Part shown: in pieces, positions 9,670 through 18,868 of the stretch
How positions within the stretch are numbered: the stretch's first letter is position 1
Layout of the letters: every line of letters starts with the position of its first letter
Origin: Terfezia claveryi
Lineage: Eukaryota; Ascomycota; Pezizomycetes; Pezizales; Pezizaceae
Length of the DNA: 64,000 bases
Direction: 5' to 3'
Assembly (NCBI GenBank): GCA_015179025.1
Contig: WHUX01000048.1
Span: 124,001 to 188,000, forward strand
Notes under the pieces: model-generated
Told to the model about the DNA's origin: nothing
The model's database searches: none
What the model saw: the letters and a program-made list of their open reading frames with translations, nothing else
Program-made: the position numbers and the translations under genes

Positions 9670-10044
9670 TGGTCACCCAAATAGCTCCTTTTGTGACTCT
9701 TTGTGACTTGGTATTGAAATTCTAGAGGAAACTGTGTACCCAACTATGTCTAGAGGGTAGTTTACTGCATTTCCCGATTACTACTCTAGTTATTGTGTAG
9801 TTGTTGCTATTCCAAACTGAAATGTCTGAGCACTTCTTTGGTATACAGTTACTCTCAGTATGGGGGAATATCCTCTTAGCCATTTCTGTCATAGTAGCCA
9901 GTGTAGTAGTTACCTTCACTATAATTGGACTAGTGGCTGTGATCCTTTCCTTATGGTCTCTTACAACTGAAGATGATAGTGGCAAAGCTTTAGAGATTCA
10001 ATTGCTTCGTCGGAGTCTAGCTATACGTAGCCCCTTTCTTAGTA
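9670..10044. other. part of element X between copia RNase H and pogo
   Basis: Minus-strand frames here include the last 14 codons of the small basic ORF e of element X (stop at 9,998). After it come 87 codons with a possible hydrophobic stretch (SPIIVKVTTTLATM). I recognise no family. The junction with copia lies somewhere near 9,670-9,720 and shows no clear duplication. Confidence 0.3.
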
Positions 10045-12292
10045 CTACTGTATATGACGGAGAAGCAAGACATGACAGGAATGTGGGACACAATGTCTTA
10101 TATTGCTTTTTCTGCATTGCCCCACCTTTTAAGCCTCACCCCGTGACAAGTAATACTCTGGACAACTTGCCAACGACCAAAGTAGCAATATGGGATAAGT
10201 TAAACCACGTCAACTTAAAGAAGTGGCAATTGAGGCTAATATTACTAAGGCAATTCAGGGATATAAGACAGGTAAGTACCCAAGCATACGTCAGGCAGCT
10301 GAGAGCTAAGGATTGCCCAAAAGTACGGTACATGCCCATTTAAAAGGTTGCAAGTCAAGGCGAAAGGCACACAAGTTGGATCAGATGCTGGTGGCAGCTG
10401 AGGAGTGGTCTGTAGTCAGGCAAATTGAAGATATAGATCGTCGTGGTTTTCCAATGTAAGTGAATAGTATGCGAGAAACTGCTTTGAGGATATTAGCGGA
10501 GCGGGAAGGCCAAATAGAACAAACAGCATGCTTGGGAAAGCACTGGATTAGTTGGTTTTTAGATCGCCATCTACACCTTGCATCTAAGTTCAGTATACAA
10601 GTTAAAAAGCAGCGAATCGTGAGCTCAGATCCAAAGCTGCTTAAGCAGTCATTCGATATTCTTGGTCCTCTAATAAAGTAAAATGCCATCAAACTATATA
10701 ATCTATACAATATGAATGAAAAGGGCCTGCAAATGGGAAAGTTTGCTCATGTCAAGATGATTTGTGTGTGAGGCAGAAAGAGTCTACCTTTAATGAAAGA
10801 TAGCAACCGGGAATTAATTACCGCGATAGAGACAGTTGTAGCTGATAGAACCTTTCTACTTCCCATAATTATCTATAAGGGTAAATTACAGCTTGCACAA
10901 TAGTATAATTATCTTGATAAAAAAGATAAAGATACAGTGTTCTTTGTTTCACCTAAAGGTTAGACAAATCAAGTTCTTGGTTTGGAATATTTACGTTTAT
11001 TATTTGATCCACTTACTCAGAAGCGGTACTTATAATCTACCTATCCTTTTAATTTTTATTATTAACTAATGGACTTTAGTATGAGGAATCCAAATGAAAA
11101 GTATTTACTAGTTGTTGATGGACACAACTCACATTTCAGTATGGACTTTCTTCGGTTTTGTAGTAAAAACCAAATTGAGCTCTTTTGCCTACCACCACAT
11201 ACCACACATATTCTCCAGCCTCTAGATGTCGGACTATTTGGACCTTTGCAAAAATATTATGGACATCGAGTAGAGGATCATTTACACTTAACTGGAGAAG
11301 CAATTAGTAAGAGAAATTTCCTCCCGTAAGTATCTAGTTGAATACCAAGACTCCAAAGTATATAAGCATCTATCAATATTGAGCTACTACTAATACTAAT
11401 TAGACACTTCCGTGAGGCTCGAATATCAGCATATACACTCAAAAATATTCTGTCTGCATTCGAAACTATAGGGATTCATCCATTCAATCCATGTTGAGTT
11501 TTAGGTCAATATACTGGTACTGCAGCAGCTGATCCAAAAGCTCTATTAATATCTATTACAACTAGAGGAGTTCCAGCCACTCCTGCTAATAACCGAGGAG
11601 TCCGTCACCTTCACCAGCAAATACAACAGCATCTGAAAGCTATAGATGACCCTGAACTTCAAGTATTAGTTGACAAACTAGCTAATGCAGCTATTGGTGG
11701 TTTGATATGGGGGTATCTTGGAGAAGACCGAGCAAAGCGGCATTGGCAATTAAGGTAGAGGAAGCAAAGGAGGCAAGAAAGCGTACAAAGCTCACACAAG
11801 CTAAGGCTATCACTGGGGAGGATTTGTTGAAGCTACGTCGCGCACAACAGGCCCAGCAGTCCACACCGAAGACGCCAAGGAAACGACGCACAGGCCCCTC
11901 CAAAACGGTCACATTCAACCGCCCACCAAGGTCCAACCGTCCAACCACTACTACCTGCATTTCTATCAGCTCATCATCATCATCGTGCGCATCAGGTCCG
12001 AGTTTTTGGGCCGATGATACCGAATATGAGAGCATTGAAAGTGGCTCTGAAGGCAGTACTATCTATGTTCGGACTCCGGGGACTATACCAGGCCATAGAA
12101 CCACAAGCTCTGTGCCCCCTACACCCACACCCGCTCCTAGGCTCCGCAGGGTACCCTCAAACCCACCCCAGCAGCAGCGAGTATTGAGGCCGCGCCGGAA
12201 TTGAATTTTGTATCTTTTTTTCTACTTGCATGTATCTAGCCGAAATTGTCCCGCTTCCCTGTCGTGTCCCGCTTCCCCGTCATATACAGTAA
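10045..12292 (+). mobile_element. pogo/Fot-type DNA transposon, complete ends
   Basis: The length is 2,248 bp, bounded by TA dinucleotides (10,043-44 and 12,293-94). Terminal inverted repeats of about 50 bp start CTACTGTATATGACGG on the left and TTACTGTATATGACGG on the right. They differ mostly by A against G and T against C transitions. Its single gene lies in the plus direction. Removing the element plus one TA restores an open frame on the minus strand (ORF e of element X), which confirms the boundaries. Confidence 0.85.
10213..12204 (+). pseudogene. pogo-like DDE transposase, inactivated
   Basis: The order of parts is that of fungal pogo/Fot transposases. First comes a psq-type HTH (AIQGYKTGKYPSIRQAAES, near 10,250-10,310). 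A CENP-B HTH follows (10,460-10,680, ACLGKHWISWFLDRH), then the DDE core. The core has NMNEKGLQMG where the family has a catalytic Asp (NxDEKG), so the first Asp appears changed to Asn (about 10,714). The second Asp is in VVDGHNSHF (about 11,117) and the third in LQPLDVGLFGPL (about 11,225), 35 residues apart. A basic, Ser/Pro-rich C-terminus follows (11,707-12,204). More than ten stop codons interrupt the frame. The enzyme would cut and paste at TA sites; this copy cannot. Confidence 0.85.
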
Positions 12293-12427
12293 TACAATGG
12301 CTTTCTGGTTCCTTAATAGAGTCTTGGATGGGAGCTTGTCCTTTTTGTATCTTGGGAAGCCTTGAATCTCTTTCTCCATCCAGTCCCTATACTCTACTTT
12401 ACTGGTCATTGTCTCTGTGTCCGAGTC

Positions 12428-12751
12428 CTATTCCTCCACTTCCTTAATAGTTCGTTTTAGTATCGCTGAGTGCTTTGGGGACCTTGACTCATCCTGAAGG
12501 TTACTTCTCATCTGTGAGATCATTTCTGCTTTTGCTACCCTGTCCAGAAGTCTTCCTTGTTGTATATCGAACTCTGCTTCTAAGACTTTAACCTCTTCTG
12601 AAGCCTCTGACTCCGAGTCCCAATCCGAGTGTAGAAAACCCTCCTTTGAACTCTTCTTCAGATCAGTATACTGGGTCCTTGTTTCCCTCTGGCTGGTTGT
12701 AGCTTTTTCGGTACCCGATATTGATACTGCTAGTGGAGTAAATGATAGCAT
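12428..12751 (-). CDS. element X ORF d, charged protein
   Basis: The frame has 107 codons from ATG and ends KRTIKEVEE. It is Glu/Lys/Ser-rich with a probable helical segment (EEVKVLEAEFDIQQGRLLD). Upstream, the same strand stays coding-like to about 13,300 but with stop codons (for example near 12,830, 13,005 and 13,180). This may therefore be the end of a longer broken protein continuous with ORF c. No domain recognised. Confidence 0.35.
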   Translation of the reverse strand: MLSFTPLAVSISGTEKATTSQRETRTQYTDLKKSSKEGFLHSDWDSESEASEEVKVLEAEFDIQQGRLLDRVAKAEMISQMRSNLQDESRSPKHSAILKRTIKEVEE

Positions 12752-13303
12752 AAACTCGACAACTAGTAGCTTTCGGTCACTATGGACATTTTCGATGGCT
12801 TCTGACTTATCTCTTGCCTTTGTTGCAATCCTTTACTCAGCTTCCTTGTATTTCTTTCGATATGCAACGGAAGCTTGAGCCTTTTGTCTGGTTTCCTTAA
12901 TGGTATCATCTATTAGGTCTTTGTAGAGTGTTGTTGCTACTATTATAGGATCTGGGTTGCCTTTGGATCTCTTTGATTTGTACTGGCTAGGTTTGGCTGA
13001 TCCTTCCTAGTTGGCCTTGTCAGTATCTTTCATGGGCGTGTTGGTACCTGGTAGTGGGAAGATCATTCCTGGTAGGCCATAAGGTGACTTAGGTGTCCTG
13101 GATGTTGTGTTTTGTTTCTCCCGGTTGTCAGTGCTGTCCATTGGAATAGTTACCTTAGGGGTTGCCTGTTGCTGAGGCTCCTACTTTGGGGTCTTCTTTT
13201 CATTAGACTTAATGATCGTCTTTTCTCTTTTCTGGATATTGTTGTTGGCTGCCCCAGGGGCCTTAGTGCCTCTGCATACTAGAGGGGGGGTGTCATGGGA
13301 GTG

Positions 13304-14268
13304 TTAGCTGCCGGAACTGAGGGTAAGATTCCCCTTGGTCTCTTTGTTGTAAGTTATAGTATTGCCGGACATTGCTGTGTCTCCTGACGGTTCCGCCGAG
13401 ATGGTACCTGCTGGGAGCGCGATAGAGGCTGTGGAAGGTGGTGGAGTGTCTGGCATTCCTATTAAATTGACTGATTGTATGGCGGGGGGTGATAGCAGTA
13501 GAGCTGGCTCGACGACGGTTGGCTTTCCTGGTACTGAGGTTTTAGGTGAGACTGGTGTTGTTGTGGGCACTGAGGAGCGTAAGGATGTCATTACGTCCTT
13601 GACAGACGGTGGTCTTATATTTGGACTTGGCCATTCAGGGGGGAGAGAGTTAGAGCATGACCATCCGGGGATGGGGGAAGAGAGCGATGTGGATGGAGTT
13701 GGAGAGTGACCGGCCTGATATGGGTGCAATTGTAATGTCTCGATTGCCCTCTTGATGGCATTGACATCCTTGTGAATATCGCCTATTGCCTTATAGATCT
13801 CGAGCCTATCTTCGGAGTCTTTAGCTCTACTTGCTGCTTCCTCATCCCTGACTGCCGCAATTGCCAGATTGATGCCTGCTATGGCACGGTCCTGCATGAG
13901 GGTCAGTTCCGTGCCTTGGGCTCTCATGTGTTCGTTAAAGGTCTTTCCAAGATTGGTGTATAAGTTGGTTAGCTCCTCCTGGGCCGCTGCCAAACCTCTT
14001 AGACCTTCCTTAATTTCTTCCCTCTGGGCCTTAAAATGTGCAGATACATCATTTGCCACATTTATCAGTATCGTACTGTGTTCTTCCGTTCTCTCTTTTT
14101 CTTCTTTGCTAGCATCTACTAGCCTTGAAATGCCGTCCAATACTGTCTTCTGAATTGTGATTTCCAGTTGATCGAAGTGGTCCCCTTCCAGGGCTGATCT
14201 GCTATCCCAATCTCTAATTGAAGAGTCCGGCTTAGATGAGATGTCATCATCTAACGCTTCATTTCTGA
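13304..14268 (-). CDS. element X ORF c, acidic coiled-coil protein
   Basis: The open frame of about 320 codons begins after a TAG near 14,270; the first ATG is at 14,140 (278 residues). The first 150 residues are charged and heptad-like (EEKERTEEHSTILINV, REEIKEGLRGLAAAQEEL, RAKDSEDRLEIYKAI), predicting an extended coiled coil. A Pro/Ser/Thr-rich disordered tail follows. Acidic text upstream of the ATG (DWDSRSALEGDHFDQLEI) suggests the true start is further up. It could be a Gag-like or structural protein of element X. No recognised catalytic motif. Confidence 0.4.
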
Positions 14269-14522
14269 ACTATTAGAATGGTAGACTGTTTGAGATATCC
14301 TCCCTGAATTCTGTGCAGTCTTGGAAAACCGTGCGGTGTCTTCGTGGGCTGTGGTGTCATCTTCAGGTGGGTCTTGCGTATCTTCTAGTTCGGAGTCTTG
14401 GTCTTATGAGTCGGGTATTTCGATGAACCCTAAGGCTAATGCGTCTTCTTCCGCTGTGGTTGGGCGAGGGGGCTGGGAGCGAACTGGTATGGTGGTGTTG
14501 TCGGAGCCCATGTCTGAGTCTG

Positions 14523-14913
14523 GGAGGAGGAAGAGACTTACGAGGCCACGGAGGCTTTTTTCGGGTTGCTTTTCCGTGAGCTCACATAAGGTGTAAGGGC
14601 GCAGACGCCAGCGACGAGTTACGAATTCTCACGAGTCCCTTTTGTCGTTTCAGTTCTATCATTTCTTTAGAGTTCTCAGTTATACAGTTCATAAGTCGGG
14701 GGAGCGAGCTCAGTCAGGCTCTTGGGTCATCGGCTAAGTCCGTTAGTGACAGCATGGGGCTTCGTCTCGGGTTTGATGTTTGTATCTATCTCGCGCGGGT
14801 CTGGCAGATTAACTTGCCTTTCCCTTGAATCCACCGGGTTTCCGTGTGGCTCCTCATAGCCCCCCTAACGGGGCTGCATAGGAGTACTGAGTTTTTTAAA
14901 AAAAAAAAAAAAA
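14523..14913 (+). mobile_element. LINE-A 3' fragment with 13-bp TSD
   Basis: Flanked by ATGTCTGAGTCTG (14,510-14,522 and 14,914-14,926). It starts inside the last codons of the LINE ORF (GGAGGAAGAGACTTACGAGG) and carries the complete 3' UTR, both hairpins and a poly(A) of about 17. Removing it plus one duplication restores an acidic reading frame of element X on the minus strand (SDSDSDMGSDNTT). Confidence 0.85.
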
Positions 14914-14926
14914 ATGTCTGAGTCTG

Positions 14927-15420
14927 AGTCCGAGTTATCAGAGTAGTTTGTGACTGAGTTTGGGACTGTTTGTGTGAAGGAAAGGCCTGGGTGGTTTTTG
15001 ACAGTGATTGACTCTTGCATTTGCTCTTCTACAGGGTCCAGTGCTAGCACGGCGGCTTCTGGGTTGAGGAAAGCCCCATAGATTTCATCTTCTGAACCGT
15101 CTTTGGTGTATTCTGGGAGATCGTCTGGACTCGTTTCCAGGATCTGGTGGCCTCTGGTCTAGGTGGTCTGTGTCAATTGCTGCTGCTCCGAAGGTTGTGT
15201 AGCTATTGAGGGTCCTGTATGCTGTTCCTTGGATTATAACAACCAGGCGTCCGCTGTCTCCAGCTCCCAGGGAGGGCCCTCCCCCCCCTGGTATTAATCT
15301 CATCATGACCTCCCTACCCTCCTGGATAGGTATGCTTGGACTCATCTTTTGATCATAAATAGGTTTTGAGTGACCTGTCATCCTAAATAGCACTTGCACA
15401 TAGTGGTCTGGAGCGTTAAC
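14927..15420 (-). CDS. element X ORFs a/b, unknown protein remnant
   Basis: Two overlapping frames appear coding. One (15,085-15,420) contains FRMTGHSKPIYDQKM and ends in GRLVVIIQGTAYRTLNSY. The other (about 14,927-15,110) is acidic (DGSEDEIYGAF, SVTNYSDNSDSDSD) and continues across the LINE insertion. The first has a homologue at 23,507-23,710. A frameshift near 15,110 probably joins them. I do not recognise the family. Confidence 0.35.
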
Positions 15421-16660
15421 CCAGTATATTAGGAATGATACTTTCGTACCTGATGAGAATTAAATGCGCCCTTTGTACCTTAAGCCCCTTCGCTAAAGCT
15501 TCGCTCACTTTAGTGCAGACTATGGTACCCCTCCATCATCGGTGAGTTGCTTTCTCTGCCCTAACTCCCCCCAGGTGTATTTCGACTTCTGGGAGTCATC
15601 GCCTTAGCTCAGTCCCACGATGAGTGCTGGTCTATTATATACGACTGGGGGTGCTTCCTCTATGACGAGTTGCTGCCTCTGCCCTAACCCGACCCAAGGT
15701 GCATTTCGACCCTCTACAGCCTTCGACTGTCAGGGGCCCCCACCAGGACTCGAAGGACGGGTGTAGCAGTTAAGACTATCAGTCGAGTGGCACATACCTG
15801 AGTTGCATAGGGAACGGCGACCTTCTGCTCTCACCACTGCAGGGAGGTGAGCACGCTGCGACGAGTTCCCGAGGAGGCCCCCACCAGGACTCGAAGGGGA
15901 GCTTAACAGTTAAGACTGCCTAGATATTGAGTTCACACGAGTGGCTGATCACCGAAGGATGGAGCATGAGGCTCGCTGGGACCGACCCCGGCTTTAGAAC
16001 CGTCCTGTCGAGCCCACCAACCCCCTACGAGATGGTGACTGCCGCTCGGGAGTTTTTAGTCTCCTTTCCGGCTACCAAGGTATGTCGGGAGATTGTCACA
16101 ATGGAGAATGGTGTTTCAGACCCGAACTCTTTGTGAAGCTGTATCTCTGTGACACCCATGGCCCTCAGGGTCTCGCAAGGTGACCCAATGAAATCTGTGA
16201 GACGTTTTGGATGCGTCGTCGGCAGGCAACACCCGTCCACACCTTACTAACCAAAGCATATGTCGAAGATATGCCCGAGAGGTGACCTGTCAGCCTACCT
16301 AGCACTTGCACGACTTGGAGTGTTCCCTCCCATTCCCGCCTCGGAAGTTGGTTCATGACTTTGTTGGGGCGGACCCCCCGAGAACCGAAATGTCAGTTTC
16401 CGAGTTGTTGTCCGCCCCTCCCACTCCGACCTCAGCGTTGGTTTTCGAGCTTTTCGGGGCTCCAAGTGGGCCAGGGCATAGCTGGTAGGTAGGCTGTCGG
16501 TTAGTTATCAGGAGTATCTCCGGTGGGAATTACTCCGCAGCCGGCTAGCCACCGGGGGGGCAGCTTCCTAAGAAGGATCGCACCGCCCACTCCAACCAGG
16601 GGTAACCGGGTGGAACATGCGCCTTGGGGCCATGAGTATATGTCGTTCCCCCACTATGAC
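15270..16660 (-). repeat. element X conserved block, copy A
   Basis: About 1.39 kb aligns along its length with 23,570-25,040 (copy B). Coding looks to be on the minus strand, for example 16,025-16,240, where THPKRLTDFIGSPCETLRAM is read also in copy B. Several stops interrupt both copies. A short GGACTCGAAGG-type segment is repeated within the block (about 15,735 and 15,885). Compared with copy B this copy lacks about 550 bp corresponding to 25,040-25,590. Confidence 0.7.
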
Positions 16661-17059
16661 GGTGGGCTGTCTAACTGTGGGTTATGACGTTGACGAGGGC
16701 TTGACTGTCAGCTAGGCGGAATGGTGTGTTGCTATTGTATCTTATTGGCTCGGGCCTGGTGTGGGAGTTATCTTTTCCCTGATTGGCCTTTGATGGTGTG
16801 ATTTGGTGAATTCTGTCGTCTACGTGGCAAACACACGATACGGTGTGGGCCAGAAGAATTGCAGGATATCTCGAGTTTTGCAAACTTCAAAGACGGGGGA
16901 AGGTATAAAGATGAGGACTTGGGAATGTGGAACTGGGATATTGTGTGCTCGGCCTCGAGCTCTTTCTCATGAACTTGTTTTGATGCCCGGGGGCCTTATG
17001 TGTGCTGAGATACGAACGAATCCGCGGAATGGAGGATGCAGCGGTGTGCTTAGGCTAGA
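16661..17059. other. transition between element X and copia protease
   Basis: It shares TGTGGGAGTTATCTTT with 25,609-25,625 of X copy B, so at least the first part belongs to X. No ORF is recognisable. Confidence 0.35.
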
Positions 17060-17290
17060 TTCGTTCATTGTATGGCCTAATATAGGTACATATAGTACAG
17101 AATGTAAGATGATTTGATTGGTAGACCTATCTGGAAGAGTGCAATTGAGTAGGACTGATCCCAATCCTTCAATTGGGAGGTTATTGTTGCCACCAATATG
17201 GACCATACCTTTGGAAGGTGTAAGCGTGAGGAACCGTCGTATATCTGATGTCATATGCACAGTCGCACAAGTATTGATCTTTCAGTTTTG
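17060..17290 (-). pseudogene. copia protease remnant
   Basis: The minus strand reads INTCATVHMTSD and then GMVHIGGNNNLPIEGLGSV and IILHSVLYVPILG. These match the retropepsin region of copia polyproteins (family form DSGATxHMTSD, then NxxxxIxGxGxV, then LxxVLYVP). The catalytic motif DSGA is replaced by NTCA, so the active-site Asp is lost. A stop precedes it. The copia frame ends just after ILG, where foreign sequence begins. Confidence 0.75.
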
Positions 17291-17439
17291 GCTTTGGGTA
17301 TTGGGTGAGCTATTGCTGGAGGTATTGGCTGAGCTGGCGCTCGAGGTATTGGCCGGGGATATAGTAACAAGAGCAGTAGTAATGGTAAATGAGGCTTGAG
17401 TAGAGTTCGAGCCTGTAGAGGGCTGACCTGGTTAAGTAT

Positions 17440-17652
17440 TTAGCTCATTCCGCTTTTTAAGCTTCCTATATTCCTGCCATGTATGTCCTTGCACATTGAA
17501 GCCCCTTTTCTTGCAATATGAGTAGACTTTAGTATTGCCCTCGTTGTTGCTACTAGTTCCAGTCGTAGTACCACTCGCTCAGTTGTACTTTTTGTCTTTT
17601 TTATTGTTCTTATTGGAAGCAAGAAGAGCAAGAGCGTTGTCCTGAGCAGCAT
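17440..17652 (-). pseudogene. copia Gag zinc-knuckle region, degenerate
   Basis: In one minus-strand frame the text YCKKRGFNVQGHTWQEYRK occupies the place of the Gag CCHC knuckle (CxxCxxxGHxxxxC). The first and last Cys and the first His are altered. It follows the gag stop by only a few bases, so gag and pol were probably one frame before decay. Confidence 0.6.
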
Positions 17653-17653
17653 T

Positions 17654-18406
17654 TTATAGATTTTGGTTGGTTAATAGAGCAAGCAAATGATGCTTGAGAT
17701 TGGTATATTTGAGGTTGGGTTTCATAGTTAAGTTGTCCACCGGGTTCGGATAGTGCTTAACTAGAGCGGTAAGGAGGAAATCATGCTTCGTTTGGTCGAA
17801 GTCCACGAAGGTGCAGAATGCAGCTCGTTCAGGAGCGCCGGTAGATGTTAGATTGTACAATCTATTCCACTGGGTCTCGAACTGCTTGATAAAATCCGCT
17901 AGCTTTATTGATTCAGTGAGGGAGCTCATGAGGGTTGTGAGGTTGTTAAGCTCATAAATGAAGGAGATTGGACTGTTGGTGAAGTAAGTGTCCTTTAGGT
18001 AGGTCCAAATCTCATGAGGTGTCTCGTACTGCGCAATTTCTTTCAAGATTGTCTTCGATACCACTTGTATTAGGATCAGTGTTGCTCGCTCATTGGTGTA
18101 ATTGTATTCAGCTTTATCTGCCGCTGAGGCTCTGTTGGAGGGGATTTTGCCGTTGACGATTGTGTCGGTGGCATGCATTGCCCGCCAGACCATTAACAAC
18201 TGGTATGACCAGTCTTCGTAATTGGACCGGCCTTCTAGGGTCTCCACCTTATCGATATACATCTTAGACATATCGGTAAAGGGGGCGGCTGGTGGAGGTA
18301 GTTGAGGTTGTTGCAGGGTTATTGACTCATGTGCTTCCTGGGCGGCGGAAGTGCCTTGCCTAGTTCTTCCAGTGCCAGAGCCTGATGCGTGTCCGCTGGC
18401 AGACAT
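17654..18406 (-). CDS. gag: copia Gag
   Basis: An open frame of 250 residues starts with ATG 66 bp inside the primer-binding site. The N-terminus is Ser/Gly/Pro-rich. The middle has the copia Gag pattern (YEDWSYQLLMVWRAM, IWTYLKDTYF, FIKQFETQWNRLYNL, DFLLTALVKHYP), consistent with the UBN2/retrotransposon gag-2 family, which forms the virus-like particle. It ends with TAA just before the degenerate zinc knuckle. It is the only intact ORF of the element, perhaps because packaging matters even when pol is supplied in trans; that is inference. Confidence 0.8.
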   Translation of the reverse strand: MSASGHASGSGTGRTRQGTSAAQEAHESITLQQPQLPPPAAPFTDMSKMYIDKVETLEGRSNYEDWSYQLLMVWRAMHATDTIVNGKIPSNRASAADKAEYNYTNERATLILIQVVSKTILKEIAQYETPHEIWTYLKDTYFTNSPISFIYELNNLTTLMSSLTESIKLADFIKQFETQWNRLYNLTSTGAPERAAFCTFVDFDQTKHDFLLTALVKHYPNPVDNLTMKPNLKYTNLKHHLLALLTNQNL

Positions 18407-18471
18407 TCTTGTTGTATGATGTACGTTTTTGGACGTAGTTGGTTCACAGTGATTGATTCAGATCATCAACC

Positions 18472-18483
18472 GGGCTCATAACC
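18472..18483 (-). promoter_or_regulatory. primer-binding site for half tRNA-iMet
   Basis: Directly next to the 5' LTR the minus strand reads GGTTATGAGCCC. It is complementary to GGGCTCATAACC, the anticodon stem-loop of eukaryotic initiator tRNA-Met. Priming from a cleaved half of tRNA-iMet is established for Drosophila copia and relatives. The match includes the CAT anticodon, and the distance to the LTR is zero. Confidence 0.8.
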
Positions 18484-18750
18484 TATTGAAGGTGAGGCAG
18501 CGGTGAATCACTAGGTTCAATGAAGAAGACTTCACTAGAACCACGAGAGAGAGAGAGAGAGCGAGAGACTTGACTGAATTGCTTGAAGTGATGAGTGTCA
18601 AGTAGAGCGAAGATCGCAGCTATATATACATGAAATAGCAAGAATAACGTTATGAACGTGATGATGACATGTGAGATTACAGAGGTGTGAGCTGGCAACA
18701 TACCTATGAGAGTGCACGTGAATATGGAGTGCATGTGAATATGCTTAACA
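18484..18750 (-). repeat. 5' LTR of the copia element
   Basis: Near-identical to the LTR at 8,798-9,060, with one extra 4 bp (ACCT near 18,702) and about four substitutions. It carries TATATATAG and a (GA)n tract. It would drive transcription on the minus strand. Confidence 0.85.
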
Positions 18751-18868
18751 CGGAGGTGGTGCTAGCCTCCCCTTTCCTTTCTATTGTACTTATCCGACCT
18801 GGGTTTCCGGGAAGAAGGGTGCACTGCTGAGCACGCAAACAGGGCAAAAAGCGAGGTACCAAATCCTT
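18751..18868 (-). mobile_element. LINE-tail relative, right part after copia
   Basis: GTGGTGCTAGCC and TTATCCGACC continue the sequence broken at 8,797. They correspond to the reverse complement of about 4,090-4,135. Confidence 0.5.

Larger units (their letters stand above)
9998..12409 (-). pseudogene. element X ORF e, small basic protein, split by pogo
   Basis: ATG at 12,409 opens a 39-codon segment ending at the pogo target TA (12,293). The frame resumes at 10,042 for 14 codons and a TGA. Joined, it is 53 residues and highly basic (segments RDWMEKEIQGFPRYKKDK and LRKGLRIARLRRSN). The exact frame continuity across the 2.25-kb insertion shows it was one ORF. No family recognised. Confidence 0.45.
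8798..18750 (-). mobile_element. Ty1/copia-type retrotransposon with foreign interior
   Basis: The two LTRs (8,798-9,060 and 18,484-18,750) are in direct orientation and differ by about four substitutions and one 4-bp indel. The target duplication CGGAG flanks the element (8,793-8,797; 18,751-18,755). The primer site, polypurine tract, gag, protease remnant and RNase H remnant are all in the expected order on the minus strand. Between protease (about 17,060) and RNase H (about 9,660) I find no integrase or reverse transcriptase. That interval holds element X, a pogo transposon and a LINE fragment. The element is non-autonomous. Confidence 0.85.

Noticed and set aside
9801..10343. 180-codon plus-strand ORF with hydrophobic stretch
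   Set aside because: Spans the pogo left boundary and overlaps element X coding on the other strand; a chance read-through.
18471..18483. tRNA-iMet gene fragment
   Set aside because: Only the 12-bp anticodon-arm match next to an LTR; it is a primer-binding site.
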